A stretch of 64,000 nt of DNA from assembly GCA_024663395.1 (NCBI GenBank), contig JANFAH010000002.1, positions 2,852,001-2,916,000 of the forward strand, read 5' to 3'. This stretch comes from Pisolithus tinctorius (lineage: Eukaryota; Basidiomycota; Agaricomycetes; Boletales; Pisolithaceae). Position numbers and translations under genes: made by a program. This document shows, piece after piece, positions 1 through 12,800 of this stretch. Each line of letters opens with the position of its first letter. Within the stretch, counting starts at the first letter, position 1. A model generated the notes under the pieces. The model did not search any database and had not been told where the DNA came from. It saw only the letters and a program-made list of their open reading frames with translations.

Positions 1-878
1 GCAATGGTATGCCCATGGGCACCCAATGGCGCACTTAGTCAATACTTGCAACTACACCACTCAACACTTTCTTTAGCTGAAATGTTCCAGATCGTAGGTT
101 AAGCTCTCTGTCCTGTTGCATACAGCTGACCTGTCGTCGACTAAGCTTGACGACGTGGCGAGCGGATTACAGTATTGTATGTACCTTCATTCAAGATATT
201 AGAGCGATCATTCATTACTCTCTGGCAGTACACAACAATCACGTTACCCACGGTGATCTGACTGGGGTAATGTTCCTGTCTTCACTGTTGCCACGAAGCT
301 GAATACTCTTCTCCGCAGAACAATATTCTGATGTTTGGTGATGGCAGAGCCCTTCTTACTGATTTCGGCATGTCCACAGCTCTCAAGGAATTGTGGGGTT
401 CCGATTATTTCACCGAGTCTGCCCGAGGGACTCTCCGGTGGGCTGCGCCTGAACTTTTCCAATGTGACGAAGAAAGTGGGGTGACGGGATTTGCGGAACC
501 GCCATGTGACGTATACTCGTTTGGCAGCATCATTCTCCAGGTTCGTCGTTGCCTCGTTTGTCTAACTCCCAAGCCCACTGACATTTGTCGACCTAGGTGT
601 TATCAGGCAAAGTTCCATACTTCTATTTAAACTCTGACACGCAGGTGGTCGGAATGGTGGTCAGAGGGATCCGGCCAGAGCGCCCCCGGAAACCAAGGAT
701 CGACGACGAACAGTGGGACATCATTCAGTGGTGTTGGACACTAGACGCAACTCAGCGACCGGAAATTGGAGAGGTCGCTGACGCGCTGAACTCGCTAAGA
801 CTACAGAAACTAACCGCTGTCGATGGCGACCTAGACATCGTCAGTGAGGGTTCTGACCAACACGGCCATCTGCCATAA
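1..878 (+). CDS. protein kinase (tyrosine-kinase-like fold), 5' end outside window
   Basis: Likely exons are 1-93, 146-176, 229-266, 319-540 and 597-878; introns are 52, 52, 52 and 56 nt and all phases agree, giving 221 residues of the C-terminal kinase lobe. Visible motifs are VASGLQYLH before the catalytic loop, the loop HGDLTGNN, DFG followed by MS, the APE-type motif AAPELF, and the helix-F segment DVYSFG. The canonical HRD of the loop is HGD, as I recall from the large agaricomycete TKL-like kinase families, so this alone does not mean a dead enzyme; the loop Asp and the DFG Asp are present. The acceptor at 145 is AAG, chosen because it gives a normal intron length and restores the frame. 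The N lobe and any other domains lie upstream. The substrate cannot be inferred. Confidence 0.8.
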
Positions 879-1319
879 ATGACGTCGAGTGAATGAACCT
901 GACACGTGTACATATATGCCTACGCACTTTTTCACGTCTGGGGGAAATGCGGATTTCCCCTTCGTTTCTACACACCATACAGGGGATGGTCCCTGGTGGG
1001 TCTGATATTTACTGTATTCATCCGATGGTCATCATAGCTACCTTGGCTTTGCATGGAATTGGATTGAATTCTTGACAGATTGAATTTAGTTTTGGCTCTG
1101 CAGAATCACCGTATATATGTGGGGCTGGAGGTGGACAAGGTGCCTTGACTCGGTCAGGATGTATTTTTCATGTCCGTGGGAATCTCGGTGCACCAAGAAG
1201 TGCATGGAGGGACCCGCAGGGGGGACATCTATGCCCACTAAGTACGAAAGCAATTCCACCAAAACTCAATACGAGGGTGGTTCTGGCACTTCAGTGGGCG
1301 AGCCATTCCAAAGCCTGAA
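879..1319. other. intergenic, convergent gene ends
   Basis: This holds the 3' flanks of the kinase and of cox11. I see no supported gene, RNA or repeat. Short open frames here have no recognisable motif. Confidence 0.5.
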
Positions 1320-2425
1320 TCAACTGTTGGCTTTGCTTCCTTCAACCTTCTTCGTTTCAGCCCGTGGACTGTGCTCGTATCCCTCGAACCCGAGTGATCT
1401 TTGAACAACGTCTTCCTCTGCATCCGGTTCAAGATGACCCTGTGCATTACGCCGCGCTCTGTGGAGGGGTTAAGGGAAAATCGGGGAGAAGTAATACAAC
1501 AAATATACTAGGCACTCACTTGAAGAACGTGTAGCTCAATACGACATCGTTAACGCCTCTACACGAGGGATCGTCGAGGATGTCTTTATCTATGAAGAAA
1601 AGCAGAGGCATATCTACCTCCTCTCCAGCGAGGAGTTTCTGCTCTTCAAAACAAAAGCATTCGACTTTTGAAAAATATGGCGCGACCTATCGGAAATCGA
1701 TCGAACCCTTGGCTCTTGGGGAGCAAGTTATCGTCTACTCACGCGATCAGGAGTTACGTTATACGTTGCAATGCCGATGATGTCCTTCTTGCTCTCATTC
1801 CTCGCCTTGTAAAATGCAAGGCTGGATTCTCCGGGGAGTACCTCGACGTACTTTTGCTGTGGGAAGAACTTCCAAGGTAACGCTTCCGCACGGTCTGCGT
1901 TGAAGTGGACGCGAATACGGCGCGCATCTGTATCCGGCGTCAATCGAGATGGATCGAAGCGACCGGAGGAGGTGGATACGACAGAAGGGGTGCCAGCAAA
2001 CCCGGTTGCTGAGCAGAACATGCGGTAAAGAGGGACAGCTGCATATGTTATGCCAACTCCAAGGATCACCACTGCAGAGGTATACATGAGGAGGTTGCGG
2101 TTACGAGTTTTGTACATTTGTTCGCGTGATGCGTTATAACTTGGGATGGCGGTGGGACGACGTGCCGAAACCGAAGCCGAAGACGGGGGCGTGTGTTTCG
2201 AAGAAGATGTCCCAATTGTCCTCCATAACTGTGTCCGTGAGTGAAGCCATGATGGAGGCTTCCCGATTCCGTGATACAGCGAAGTCCGACAACGAAAGAA
2301 CGGATGGGGGTTAATATTGACCTGGACAACACGGAATGTGAGATACACTCCTGCCAACTGAGATGAATACTTGCAGACGGTGTCCTACACCCCCGGGTCA
2401 ATGACCCTACGATGCTAGATGACAT
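1320..2425 (-). CDS. COX11: cytochrome c oxidase assembly protein Cox11
   Basis: Cox11 is an inner-membrane copper chaperone that delivers copper to the CuB site of Cox1. Exons on the minus strand are 2425-2411, 2357-1743, 1686-1520 and 1458-1320 (introns 53, 56 and 61 nt), giving 311 residues. The first exon is only five codons; it is needed because the frame of exon 2 has no ATG upstream of its conserved part. The sequence has an Arg/Ser-rich presequence, one membrane helix (MYTSAVVILGVGITYAAVPL), the family motif VPLYRMFC and the copper-binding CFCFEEQ. The domain ends at SYTFFK, and the last exon adds a basic then acidic tail starting ARRNAQG. It is divergent from the J-protein gene, 178 bp between ATGs. 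An optional in-frame intron within the presequence (from about 2319) cannot be excluded. Confidence 0.92.
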
Positions 2426-2603
2426 CCCGGACAATGTCGACGACACGCTGGACGCGCTCAGTGCCGGGGAACCCGAGTGTGATCACGTGACAGCCCGCGA
2501 GTGGACTGACAGTGGAATGAAATTGACAACCCTACTTCATAGTTGCCAACCAACTGCCAAGCATTAACCCGGATTATTTGCTGCCCTTGCCATTCATTTC
2601 ACG
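2426..2603. promoter_or_regulatory. bidirectional promoter cox11 / J-protein
   Basis: 178 bp separate two divergent start codons, so promoter elements must be shared or overlap. No TATA-like sequence is obvious. Confidence 0.5.
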
Positions 2604-3776
2604 ATGTCGACGTCGCAGTCGAGTTCAAAGCCAGCATCGCCGCCGTCACAATCCAGAGGCTCGACATCTGCGGCGTCCTCGTCGACGCCAGTAGACGCTG
2701 ACCTTGAGCAGTTGTTGTCGCGCGAGGCATCGGCTTTCCAACGCGAGATGGAGGTCGAGAGGATATTGAAGTCGTTCAAGCTCAAGTGCGTCTTCATTTG
2801 AATCGATCATATGAGGCGTTATATCTCATGAATTGTGTTTGCTCGGGGGGGTGTTAGTCCGTATGATATTCTCAGTCTCGATTTCACTGCAAAACCGGAA
2901 GACATCAAACGGAAGTATCGACAACTCTCACTGTGTAAGCCCGGCCCTGATTTCCCTGGTTTCTGCTGCATTTGTACTGCAATACTAACGCATTTATGCT
3001 TACTGCGACCAACATCCACAAATGACCCCATACTGCCGTCTTCTACCGCGTCAATCGAACGGGTGCTAAACTTGTACGTTGTTTAATGTACAGTCATCCA
3101 TCCTGACAAGACCGCCCACCCTCGTGCTCCAGATGCATTCGATATTCTCAAGAAGGTGAGCATCGTATACGTCTGTTTTGTAAGGGACAATGCTCTCTTA
3201 CGCATCACACCCTCATTTCAGGCCGAGGCGGAACTTTCTGATGCAGCTAAGCGCGAAGAGCTAGATGCCGCGATTGCTTCTGCACGGACTACGCTTCTCC
3301 GTTCGCTTTCTCTCCCAACAAACCTTGCGGATGACGATCCCCGTCTGAGGAATCTTGGTGACGACCCGAAGCTCAAGGAGCAGGGGTTGACGACGCCTTG
3401 GAAGATCATGTTGAAAGAGAAGATAAAGGAGGTATTAATAGAAGAGGAGGTTAGAAGAAGGAAGTGAGCCGCCGCCGGGATTTTCGCGTTTGCGTACCCA
3501 TTCATTGGTTTTTCTTTTGACAGGGCGATCAAATTGAACCTTGCCAATGAGGGTCTTGAGGCGCGCAAGAAGGAGGAAGAGGTGGCCTCACGAAAGAGAA
3601 AGGCAGAAGAAGACAAAGTATGGGAAGGTAAGCCCGTCGGTGTCGGACTTACGGAGAGTCTTGCTTATCGAATGCCGATGACGCCAGAAACCCGAGAACA
3701 ACGAGTGGACAGTTGGCGTTCGTTCACTAATAATACGAAGAAGAAGAAGAAGCAGAAGGTTGCAATTTTGGGATGA
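2604..3776 (+). CDS. J-domain protein, DNAJC8 / Spf31-like
   Basis: Exons are 2604-2785, 2858-2934, 3094-3155, 3222-3463, 3524-3627 and 3688-3776, giving 251 residues. A Ser-rich N-terminus is followed by a J-domain starting NPYDILSLDF with the diagnostic HPD in FIHPDKTAHP, which is what stimulates Hsp70 ATPase. The rest is a charged Lys/Glu/Arg helix containing EETREQRVDSWRSF and ending in a poly-Lys patch and KVAILG. That C-terminal layout matches human DNAJC8 and fission yeast Spf31, which are spliceosome-associated, so a nuclear splicing role is likely by family. The second intron is long for this locus (159 nt). Confidence 0.88.
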
Positions 3777-4183
3777 GACGGAAGTTGTGATGGACATGTA
3801 ATCGAGGAGGTAATGCAACTCACCTGGGGTGTTTTAGATGATAGGCACCTTTGCAAATACTGTAGCATGAAGCTCTCCTGATGATCGAACGAGAGGACTT
3901 CGCAAGGCAATGTATTTATTTATCCCAAAGGTTATCATAGCCGTGAAACATGTCGGTCTGTCTTCGGCCCATCGAAAAGACAACACCCGTCGCGGGCAGG
4001 GTGGTCCGTTGGGCTTCTGGGCTGTGCGAATTAAGGCTAGCGTGAGACCTGCGGGAAGAGGGAAAAAAAAGATCGAGAGGGGCTGTGGAGCGTCTGACTG
4101 GTATTTACTACTATCAGACAGTTATTTGCGAGTGAAACCACTTTGCCCGGTCGAGATTCTAGAGGGAGTCTGAGGGGCTGAGG
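3777..4183. other. intergenic, promoter of PH-domain gene
   Basis: About 400 bp between tandem genes. No RNA gene or repeat was seen. It holds the J-protein 3' UTR and the promoter and leader of the next gene. Confidence 0.5.
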
Positions 4184-7100
4184 ATGACTTCGCTCTCGAC
4201 GTCGACGAGTCCGCAGTGGGACAACCGACACAGAGGCTTCATTTCACCGTCTGAACTGCAGCAGCTCAGACGGGAGAGCCCAGGAAGACCAGATCACTTC
4301 CACGACCTGCCTGCACGACACCCTCAGCCAGCCTCAGCCTCAGCCTCTCCACCCGCCGACAACACCCAGTCACAACACCCACACCCACAGCCTCCGCCTC
4401 TGCAGACTAACAGCAGTACTACAGCAGACCCACAACCACAACCACAACCACGACCACGACCAGCCATGCCTCCATCCTCCCAGTCCCATGCTAGAACCTC
4501 TTCCTTCTTTTCATTTCGAAACAGGCTCTCCTCTCAGGATCACCAACACCACCACCCAGCTTCAGCATCCTCGTCCCAACAACCACCCCCCGTCCCACCC
4601 AACAACCAGCGTCCCATCACCGCAAACGGCGCAACACCGACAGACTTTGGTCCACCACCACCCCCTCAAATGGGCCAGTCAAAGTCCGTAGGTCCCGGCC
4701 GACCTTCGTTGGATCAACACCCAGACCAACCACAACAGCAGAACTCTTTGCGCAAGTCCTCCGTCGGTCAACCCTCTTCTTCCCAGTTACATCCCGAGAT
4801 ACGCTCCGTCGTTCAACTCACTGTCGCCCATGCACGCAAGATCTACTTCTCCGGCCCCCTCACCAAGCGGGTAGAGAGGTTGCCAGACGGACAGAGACCA
4901 ATCAAGGACGACGGCTGGGTCGACGTCTGGGCTCAATTGGGTGGCACTACCCTAAGCATATGGGACATGCGAGAGGTGCAAGAGGCTAATAGGCAAGGCA
5001 AGGAGGTCCCTCCCACTTACTTCAACGTAACAGACGCAGTCAGTATATCTCTTGAATGATACGACAATCTCTCATATATCGCAATAACAGTTCGTACAAG
5101 TACTTGGCGCAGTGATAGGTCCCGCCGCTGGTGACCAACCTGCGAAAAAATATATGAATGTGCTTACGCTTAACACTGCGGGATCAAACCTCGTTCTATT
5201 CAGTTGTCCCGACAGTGACGCTTTGATATCCTGGGCGAGCGCGTTCAGGCTAGCTGCTTGGGAGAAATCGCGTCTCGAAGAAATATACTCTGCTCACTTG
5301 ATTCGAATCACTTTACCACATGGTATGTCCCCCGGCGTCCTCTCCCTCTGTCCGTTAACTGACATGTTGTTTAGGCAAAGATACACCATCCACCTTGGTT
5401 CGTGGTCGCATGGAAGGATGGGTCCGAATTCGTGTTGCTGGGCAGACGGACTGGAAGCGCATGTGGATGGTAGTCTCTGCTGGTTCAGAATCGTTGTCAG
5501 ACCTTGCTCGCTCGTCCACCAACGATGGTAGTGGTCGTCCAGGTCCTGTGGAAGCACCACGCAAAAAGCGTATGTCAAATCTCTTCTCTCGAGATCATCA
5601 GGACGAACCCTTGCCTCCTCGACCTCTGCTGTCTCTCTTTGCGTCACCCAAGTCCAAGGACAAGAAACAGCCACTTCTCACTCTGAAGGAAATGAGCCAG
5701 GCGTTCGCAGTATATCCTGAGCGCCCAGAGTTGATCAGCCGAAGCACGTTGATGAAGTTGGAAGGTTATCTTGGCGAAGAGGAGACGGCGGGGAGTATGC
5801 GGAATAGGCAAGGTTGGTTGCTGGTCATGCCGGAACTGGAGTTTGGAAACACTCAACCATCGGAGATGCTTAAGTGGCTTGTTGGTAAGGCCGCGTTTAC
5901 CTGGCGTTGTCTGTACTCGCTTACTCATGAAAATGTACAATGTAGCGATACACGACGCGTTCGCACTTTATGGTCGACCCAAGGCATACACGTGGGATCC
6001 TCGGGACCCCATTTCAATGTTGTTTGCGTATCCAGTTGGTCCTGGAAGAGATGTACGTGTTCATATGCTGAGTTGCGGGCGAACATCCCTTCAACACGTC
6101 CATTTTTAGCTGCTTTTCTTGGAACGTGAACTTGTGGAAACGATGAATCCAAGGGAGGACCGTACATCTGCTATCCGATCCCGACTTCTAGGCATTCTAG
6201 CTGAGCGTACGGGTAGCATTGCGCCGTTGGCTAGGCAAGACGGACCACCTGCCTTACCTTCTATTACTCCGTCCGCCGGCCCGCTATCGCCGCAGCAACC
6301 ACCAGGTCAGGCTCATGGAGAGGCATTTCGACTACCTCAGCTACCGGCCCTCAGCTTTGACTCCGCCTCATCGCAGGCTCCGGCTCCACCTGCAAACCGT
6401 TCTCCGGTTCAAGAACTTGCTACGACGCGTGTGTTATCTCCGATCGCGGAGGGGCCACACACTCCATCGTTGTCTGGTGAAACGAGAACACTCACCCACA
6501 GCTACTCAGCTTCTGATGAGAACCAACCCCTGTCATCCCTGGGTACCTCACTGGCTGTAGTGCCAGAGGGTGGAGAAAGAGAGTTTGGGTTACCTCCCTC
6601 TACGAGTCCCCCTACGAGTATGGGAGCTCGCAAAGTCAGCACTGACTCGCTGAAGAAAATATCAAACTCACGACCTGATTCAAAGCTCTCGCCTACCGGA
6701 GAGATCACGCGAACGAAGTCGGAAACTACGATGTCAAGTGGTGGAGTAGAAACCATGGGTATCAAGCTCCCCTTCTCTCCACCAACCTCACCCGAGGTTC
6801 CGTCATTCTCGACTACGCCGACGACGCATGGCTCGGCGGTCGGTAGACAAGGTTCGCCATACAGCGCCTCCGGGGTGGCAGGTCCAGGATCAGGAGCATC
6901 TCCTAATGTTTCTGGCCGAGCGAAATCTCCTGTCCCGTCTACATTCTCATTACTGACGTCACCGCATTCCACCCTGGAAAAGGACTTGCCCTCCATACAG
7001 GCTGTCCAGGCCCAGGCTCAGGAGACGCCCCAGCGAGTGTCGTCGCCGTCGCCGAGATCGCTGGGGCGCAGCGTACCTGTTGGTGTCCCACCAGTACCCG

Positions 7101-9410
7101 ATAAACCAGTATCACCCTCCCCCATGCCCCAACAGCAAGTTCCTGTGCCTCCTGCTAAACCGGCCCCTGTCCAGGAAGCACAAAACGAAACCGATTTCTC
7201 AGCCGCTCTCTTCTATATGCAGCAATTTGAGGAAAAAAAGGCTGCGCCGCGTCGTGTCCCCACAACAATCTCCGAGAATTCCGAAACGTCCCCGTCAGAG
7301 GAGGAGGGTGTGCAGCCAAGTTCGCAACAACACTCCATGACCAGTCTTTTCCCAGCTACGTGGCGCGGTCCGACAGGTGACGGCTCCATAGCCGGCGTAC
7401 GGCCTCCATTAGGACGTAAGCCGTCCGGCGCACGTGCTCAGCCGCCGACGAGTAGCCGACCGCTAAATCCGGACGCATCCTCTCAGTCCACACCTTCACC
7501 ACAGTCGCAGCACGTTCACAGGAGCGACCTCGACGCCATGCCCGACAACTCCAAGGCCGCTGCGAGTCACGCCGACGACGTAAATGCCGATGCACTGGCT
7601 GCGCTTTCATTCCTTGACAGCATTCCATCCACTGCACCACCGTCGCAGACGGCCGTGGCAACAGCAAAACCGGTGCCGTCACCTCCACCGCGTCAGCTCG
7701 AATCGCCGCAGCGTTCAGATAGTAACACGCCTCCAGTAAGCTCAGAAAATGTTACACAGTACAGATCATCGTTTGCACTTTCGAAGCAAGCTGCAGAGCG
7801 CAAGGCACGGTTGCAAGCACAGCAAGCTGCACACCAGGCTGCTGTGAATAGGCCTGGGAGAGCTAATGGAAAACGTTCCGTTTCCGGTCCAAGGTCCTCA
7901 GGGTGGAATGAAAGCAGTGATGAGGAAGAGGAGGACGATGAAGAGGACGATGACGACGCGGATTCCGACGAAGAACCATCAACGGCGGATAACAAGCGGT
8001 CTTCCCAGGCACATGTGCCTGCTCCGGTTTCCGCCCCCATACCGACGACACCTGTTCGCCCGCTTCGTCCTCGCAGTCGCGACACGTCACCCGCAGAAAC
8101 TGCGACCGATGCCAATCTATATGCTCAGTTACGGCACCCTCGCAATCTTCCACCAGTACCCCGACCTCAAACCCAAGGTAAGTATGAAGCTTCACTTTTT
8201 GTGATTCTGGCTCAATTAGAGCGTGGACATAGGGCCTTCCGGGATGGCGGACGAAAACTTGGGTGGTCCTCCGAGGCGTATTGTCAGCGAGCAGCGCGTT
8301 CGCACACCCGACGAACCTATCCTTATTCGTTCGCAATCTGACTACCCCCAATTGCCCGCGCAACGCCAGAGTATTTGGACACAAGTTCTGGAGCCAGGTC
8401 GGCAGCCGGGCGCAAATCCATTGCCGGAACCCCCTCCACCGCCCCAAAGAGATACTTTTGTGCAGCTCGAGCCTGCTTCGGTGAGCATGACGAAGGCGTT
8501 CACACCCCACGGGCTACTTTCTGCGGGTATGCAGGACAAGCAAGACCGGTCTGCGAAACGTCAGGAGGAGCTTGCCCGTGAGACTGGGGCTTCCCTTATC
8601 AACGTCCCCAACAAGCCGCCGCCTCCTCAGACAGGTCTACTTGGTGCTATCACTGCGCACGAGCGCGAACGCAAGCGTGAAGGTGGTGTCGGGGCAGCAC
8701 TGACTGAACGGGAACGCGAAAAGAGGCTTGCAGAGGATAGGCAGCGCAAGCTGGATGACTACCAGCGTCAGCAACTGGAGATGGCGCAATCTGGTGTGTT
8801 TGGCGGTCAGCCTTTCGGGGGCTTCAACCCCATGGTGGCGAACCCCATGATGATGGGCATGAACCCGATGATGACTGGAAATCCGATGATGCCTGCTCCG
8901 AACCCGATGATGACGGGTGGATTCATGGGCTACCCGAACATGATGCCGGGATACGGTGCTCAACATTACATGTATGCACAGCAAGCTGCTCAAGCCGCAT
9001 ACCAACAAGCGATGATGGCATTCTCAGCTGCCGGGTCCCATTCTCCTGATGGAATGCATGGTGGAGCTTCGCCCATGACTCCGATGGTGACAGGAGGAGG
9101 GATGGGCTTTGATCCTCGTATGTCGATGATGGGAATGCCCATGATGAACCCACCGATGGGGATGGGCGGTATGGGAATGCCTATGGGCGGTATGGGACCC
9201 CTGGGCATGCAAATGACGGGTGGTTCTGCCTTCGACCCTCGCTTTTCTACCGCGGGTTTGGATGAAATTCTACGTCCGCCTGGTCCACCTGGTGGTCAGC
9301 AAGGTCCTGGTCAAAATTCCTCCAGAAACAGTTCAACTGGTCAGGGATCTCCTGCTGGTTCCCGACCCATTGACGCCGCAGATCGCGTTCGCGACAGTCC
9401 CAAAAGTTGA
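4184..9410 (+). CDS. PH-domain protein of the Skg3/Caf120 type
   Basis: Exons are 4184-5038, 5091-5322, 5375-5884, 5946-6052, 6110-8177 and 8233-9410 (introns 52 to 61 nt), giving 1649 residues. Residues 30-190 are Pro/Gln/Ser-rich, with a CCACAA microsatellite coding PQPQPRPRP. From about residue 205 comes the conserved PH-like region, including VRGRMEGWVRIRVAGQTDWKRMW, DPISMLFAYP and LLFLERELVETM. Residues about 430-1160 are disordered Ser/Pro, followed by an acidic block near 1168-1190 and a Met/Gly/Pro-rich tract (NPMM repeats) near 1456-1585. In yeast, Caf120 and Skg3 share this PH domain; Caf120 associates with CCR4-NOT and both are linked to the bud neck. A scaffolding or cell-polarity role is the family-based guess. 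The acceptor at 8232 was chosen because the nearer AG at 8220 gives a premature stop. Confidence 0.85.
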
Positions 9411-9811
9411 AAAAATTGAACCTGCCAGTGTCGTACTACCTCTACTTCTTCTTGCAACACAACACATGGACAGTTAGGCTATGCTAGTGCTTCATGATGA
9501 TGGCTCGACTCTTTTCTTGTTTGGTGTTTGTGTTTTTTGTGCTCTTTGGATTGATCAGCCTTGCTTCCCCTATATCTGTTCGTTGCATGATTATGACCCT
9601 TTCTCGTGACCTCATGGCTATGCACGTACGTTGGCCTTTCAGAATCTGTCTGTTCTTACAACCCAGATCCTTTACTACTACACAGCATCGAGATAACGTA
9701 CGTATGTTCGTTCGACCAGCCGTACTTACATAGTTTCACGTGCTCTAATGTGATTCCGATTGCCGACCGGAACTACGGAACACGCGCGATCCGCTTTAGT
9801 CTCCTGACCCG
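9411..9811. other. intergenic, promoter of rad2
   Basis: 400 bp with T-rich tracts just after the previous stop codon. No gene is supported. Confidence 0.5.
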
Positions 9812-12800
9812 ATGGGTGTCAAGTCACTATGGAATCTCCTGGAGCCAGTCGGACGTCCCATTCCGTATGTCGTGGATTGTCTCTCGGAGAAACCCTATGG
9901 CACTTACACCGTCCTAAAGCTTGGAAAATCTGGAGGGGAAAGCCCTGGCTATTGACTCGAGCATATGGATATACCAGTTCCAAGCCACCATGCGCGATAC
10001 GGACGGTCGGGCACTGGTCAACGCACATGTCCTCGGTTTTCTTCGTCGTATTTGTAAGATACTGTTCCATGGCATTCGGCCTGTTTTTGTCTTCGACGGT
10101 GGTGCACCGGCGTTGAAGAGGAACACCATCGTGAGTTCTCTTTCCCCCTGCATTTCACCATGTTGTGCGCTCACCGGAACTCTTTCATTTCAGACAGAAC
10201 GTAAGAAGAAAAAGAGCGGCGCTGCTGCTAGCCATGCGCAGATTGCTGAAAGGCTATTGGCTGCGCAGATGAGGCGCGAGGCTGTTGTCCATGCTTCGGC
10301 ATCTCAGTGTGTAAATCTGCGTATCCGACCAGCGACAGTTACTTATCCATCCCCGTCAGCCCGCCTACTTCTAAAGGCAAACAAAAGGCGCCCCCGGGTC
10401 CCGTCGCCCTTGGCGAGGGGGTCGTCTACCTTGAGGATATCGACAACTCGATGATGACGAAAACACCGACGAATACCAAGAAGGCGCAGAAACGTTCACC
10501 AGCTTCTTCCGCCAAGAAGACGAGCCGTTTCCATGACTACGATCCCTACAAGTTACCAGAGATTAACTTAGACGAGCAGATAGCCAAGGCTACACGTGGA
10601 CATGCGCCAGACTTCCGCCTCGCGACCGAGGAAGAGTTGAGGGCGTTCGTAGAGGAGATGCGACCGGAGGACTTCGACGTCACTTCACCCGCCTTTCGTG
10701 AGCTGCCGACGGAGATCCAGTACGAAATTGTCGGCGACCTGCGCCTCAAGTCGCGGCAGACGTCATACAAGCGCCTTCAGAACATGCTAAGAAAAGCAGA
10801 AACTCCTCTTGATTTCTCGAAAGAGCAGATCAAGGGTCTTCAGCAACGTAACGCTCTTACTCAACAACTTCTGATCACGACGGACAGCATTGGAAAGGCA
10901 CATATCAGCATTCCCGTCCGTATAGCTAGCGAACGCGACAAGGAGTATCTCTTAGTCAAAAACGAAAGTGCGGAAGGGGGTTGGATTTTGGGCCTCCGCG
11001 ACGAAGGTACTCGGTCGAAACCCATCGAAATTGACGCAGACGAATGGGGATTTGTTAGCGAGGAGAGTGACAATGATATGGACATGGAGGAAGTCGCAAT
11101 GCATGTCGCACGATCTATTTGCACGTTACCGGTCAGGCTGACGAAGGTGTATAGACCACAACCCGTGTCGAATGATCAACAACCTAACAATTGGAGCTCT
11201 CAGACTGCTCGGCTTGCACGATCTGTGGAACGGGGCACAGCAAGGCGACTGTTTGATCTTGACGAAGGCGAGGATGTGTCTCCGGATCAATTAAGTGACG
11301 AAGATCCAGAGCTTGCAATGGCAATACAGGCGTCTCTGGATACTCGTCGATCTCCGCTTCTACATAGTCAATCACACGTCTCCGAAGGCACACCCCCGCA
11401 GATCCCTCTTCCCAAGATGGTACCTCTTTCAAAAGTTGGACCCCGAAGTCCGGGGACAACGTTATCTACTACTGGGGCAGCTTTGCATGACGATATCGAA
11501 GACCTGTACGAGTCGCCTTCTCGTCTAGAGACGACATTAGCTATTGCGGGTGCGGGTCCGTTACGACATCCTTCGGGCAGCTTTCTGGAGCGTACTCAAT
11601 CAGGACACATGTTTGGAAAGCCATCACTCCTCGTCTCCCCCACAGCTTCCCACCGTTATCTTGATATGGAGTCTTCTGTTCGCACTGGATCTGCTACTAG
11701 CGTGCAAGAGGAACTGTCAGTCGGTACCCCGGAACAGATCAGCACCTTAACCCCACCTTCAATTGAAAAATCGTCACACACTGTGTCTACGGCAAATGCG
11801 AAAACAGCCGAGATTGCCGCGGACACCGAATCTCCTGCAAGTGACAGTGACATGCATGAGATCGTCGTTGCCAAAGACTCGACCACACCTGTCATTGACA
11901 ACGTCCTACCCATGGATGTGTTAATTAACAAAGATGCACGAGAGTTCGAGGCTCACGTGTCGACTCGGTCTAAATTTTCATCCGGACACTCACCCAATGA
12001 TGAGGTAACGGCAGTAGATGGAAGCGATAATGGGTCGACCATCGAGTGGTCACGATCCCCGTCACCAGTGGGCGCCGACGTACTGCCTACTCTCCATTCC
12101 GAAGCGAAGACGGATGAAGACTGGGATGCTGCACAAGAGATGGACCCACAGGCGGAGGAGGGAGAGTTTGCTCGATTTGTGTCCCAGGTCAAGGGAAAGG
12201 ACCTCGAAGTTGTGAGACACGAGATCGACGAGGAAATCAGAGTTCTTAATCAGCAAAGGAAAGCAGCCCTACGTGATTCCGAAGATATTACGCAACAGAT
12301 GATTTCGCAAATCATGGTAAGTAGGTCTTTGTCAGATTTCACACGTCGGCGTGCTGATCCGAAGTTGATCCACCTATAGCTTATGTTGCGTCTCTTCGGT
12401 ATACCGTACATCACTGCGCCTATGGAAGCCGAGGCGCAGTGTGCGGAACTCGTGCGACTAGGTCTCGTGGAAGGGATCATTACAGACGATTCCGACGTGT
12501 TCTTGTTTGGCGGGCTGCGCGTTTACAAGAACATGTTCAACCAGTCCAAGACCGTCGAGTGCTTCCTTTTATCTGACTTATCCCGGGAGCTTGGACTTGC
12601 GCGCGATGCCCTTGTTCGCCTAGCATATCTACTCGGCAGTGACTACGTTGAAGGACTGCCAGGTGTAGGACCTGTTGTGGCCATGGAACTTATGCAGGAG
12701 TTTCCCGGCGAGGATGGTCTGCACAAGTTCAAGGACTGGTGGTCCAAGGTTCAAAGTGGACGAGACCGAGCAGAGGACAACAAGACCAAGTTCAGAAAAC

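Noticed and set aside
1340..1720. Plus-strand frames that look like protein (ERVAQYDIVNASTRGIV, RVIFEQRLPLHPVQ)
   Set aside because: They are the antisense of the last two cox11 exons; the minus strand reads CFCFEEQKLLAGEEV and TFFKARRNAQG.
6119..8115. Many long frames on both strands inside the PH-domain gene
   Set aside because: They are shadows of the low-complexity Ser/Pro-rich exon; codon bias and splice phases support only the plus-strand frame.
9865..9919. Continuous frame through the start of rad2
   Set aside because: The XPG start MGVKSLWNLLEPVGRP joins LENLEGKALAIDSS only after removing this 55-nt intron.
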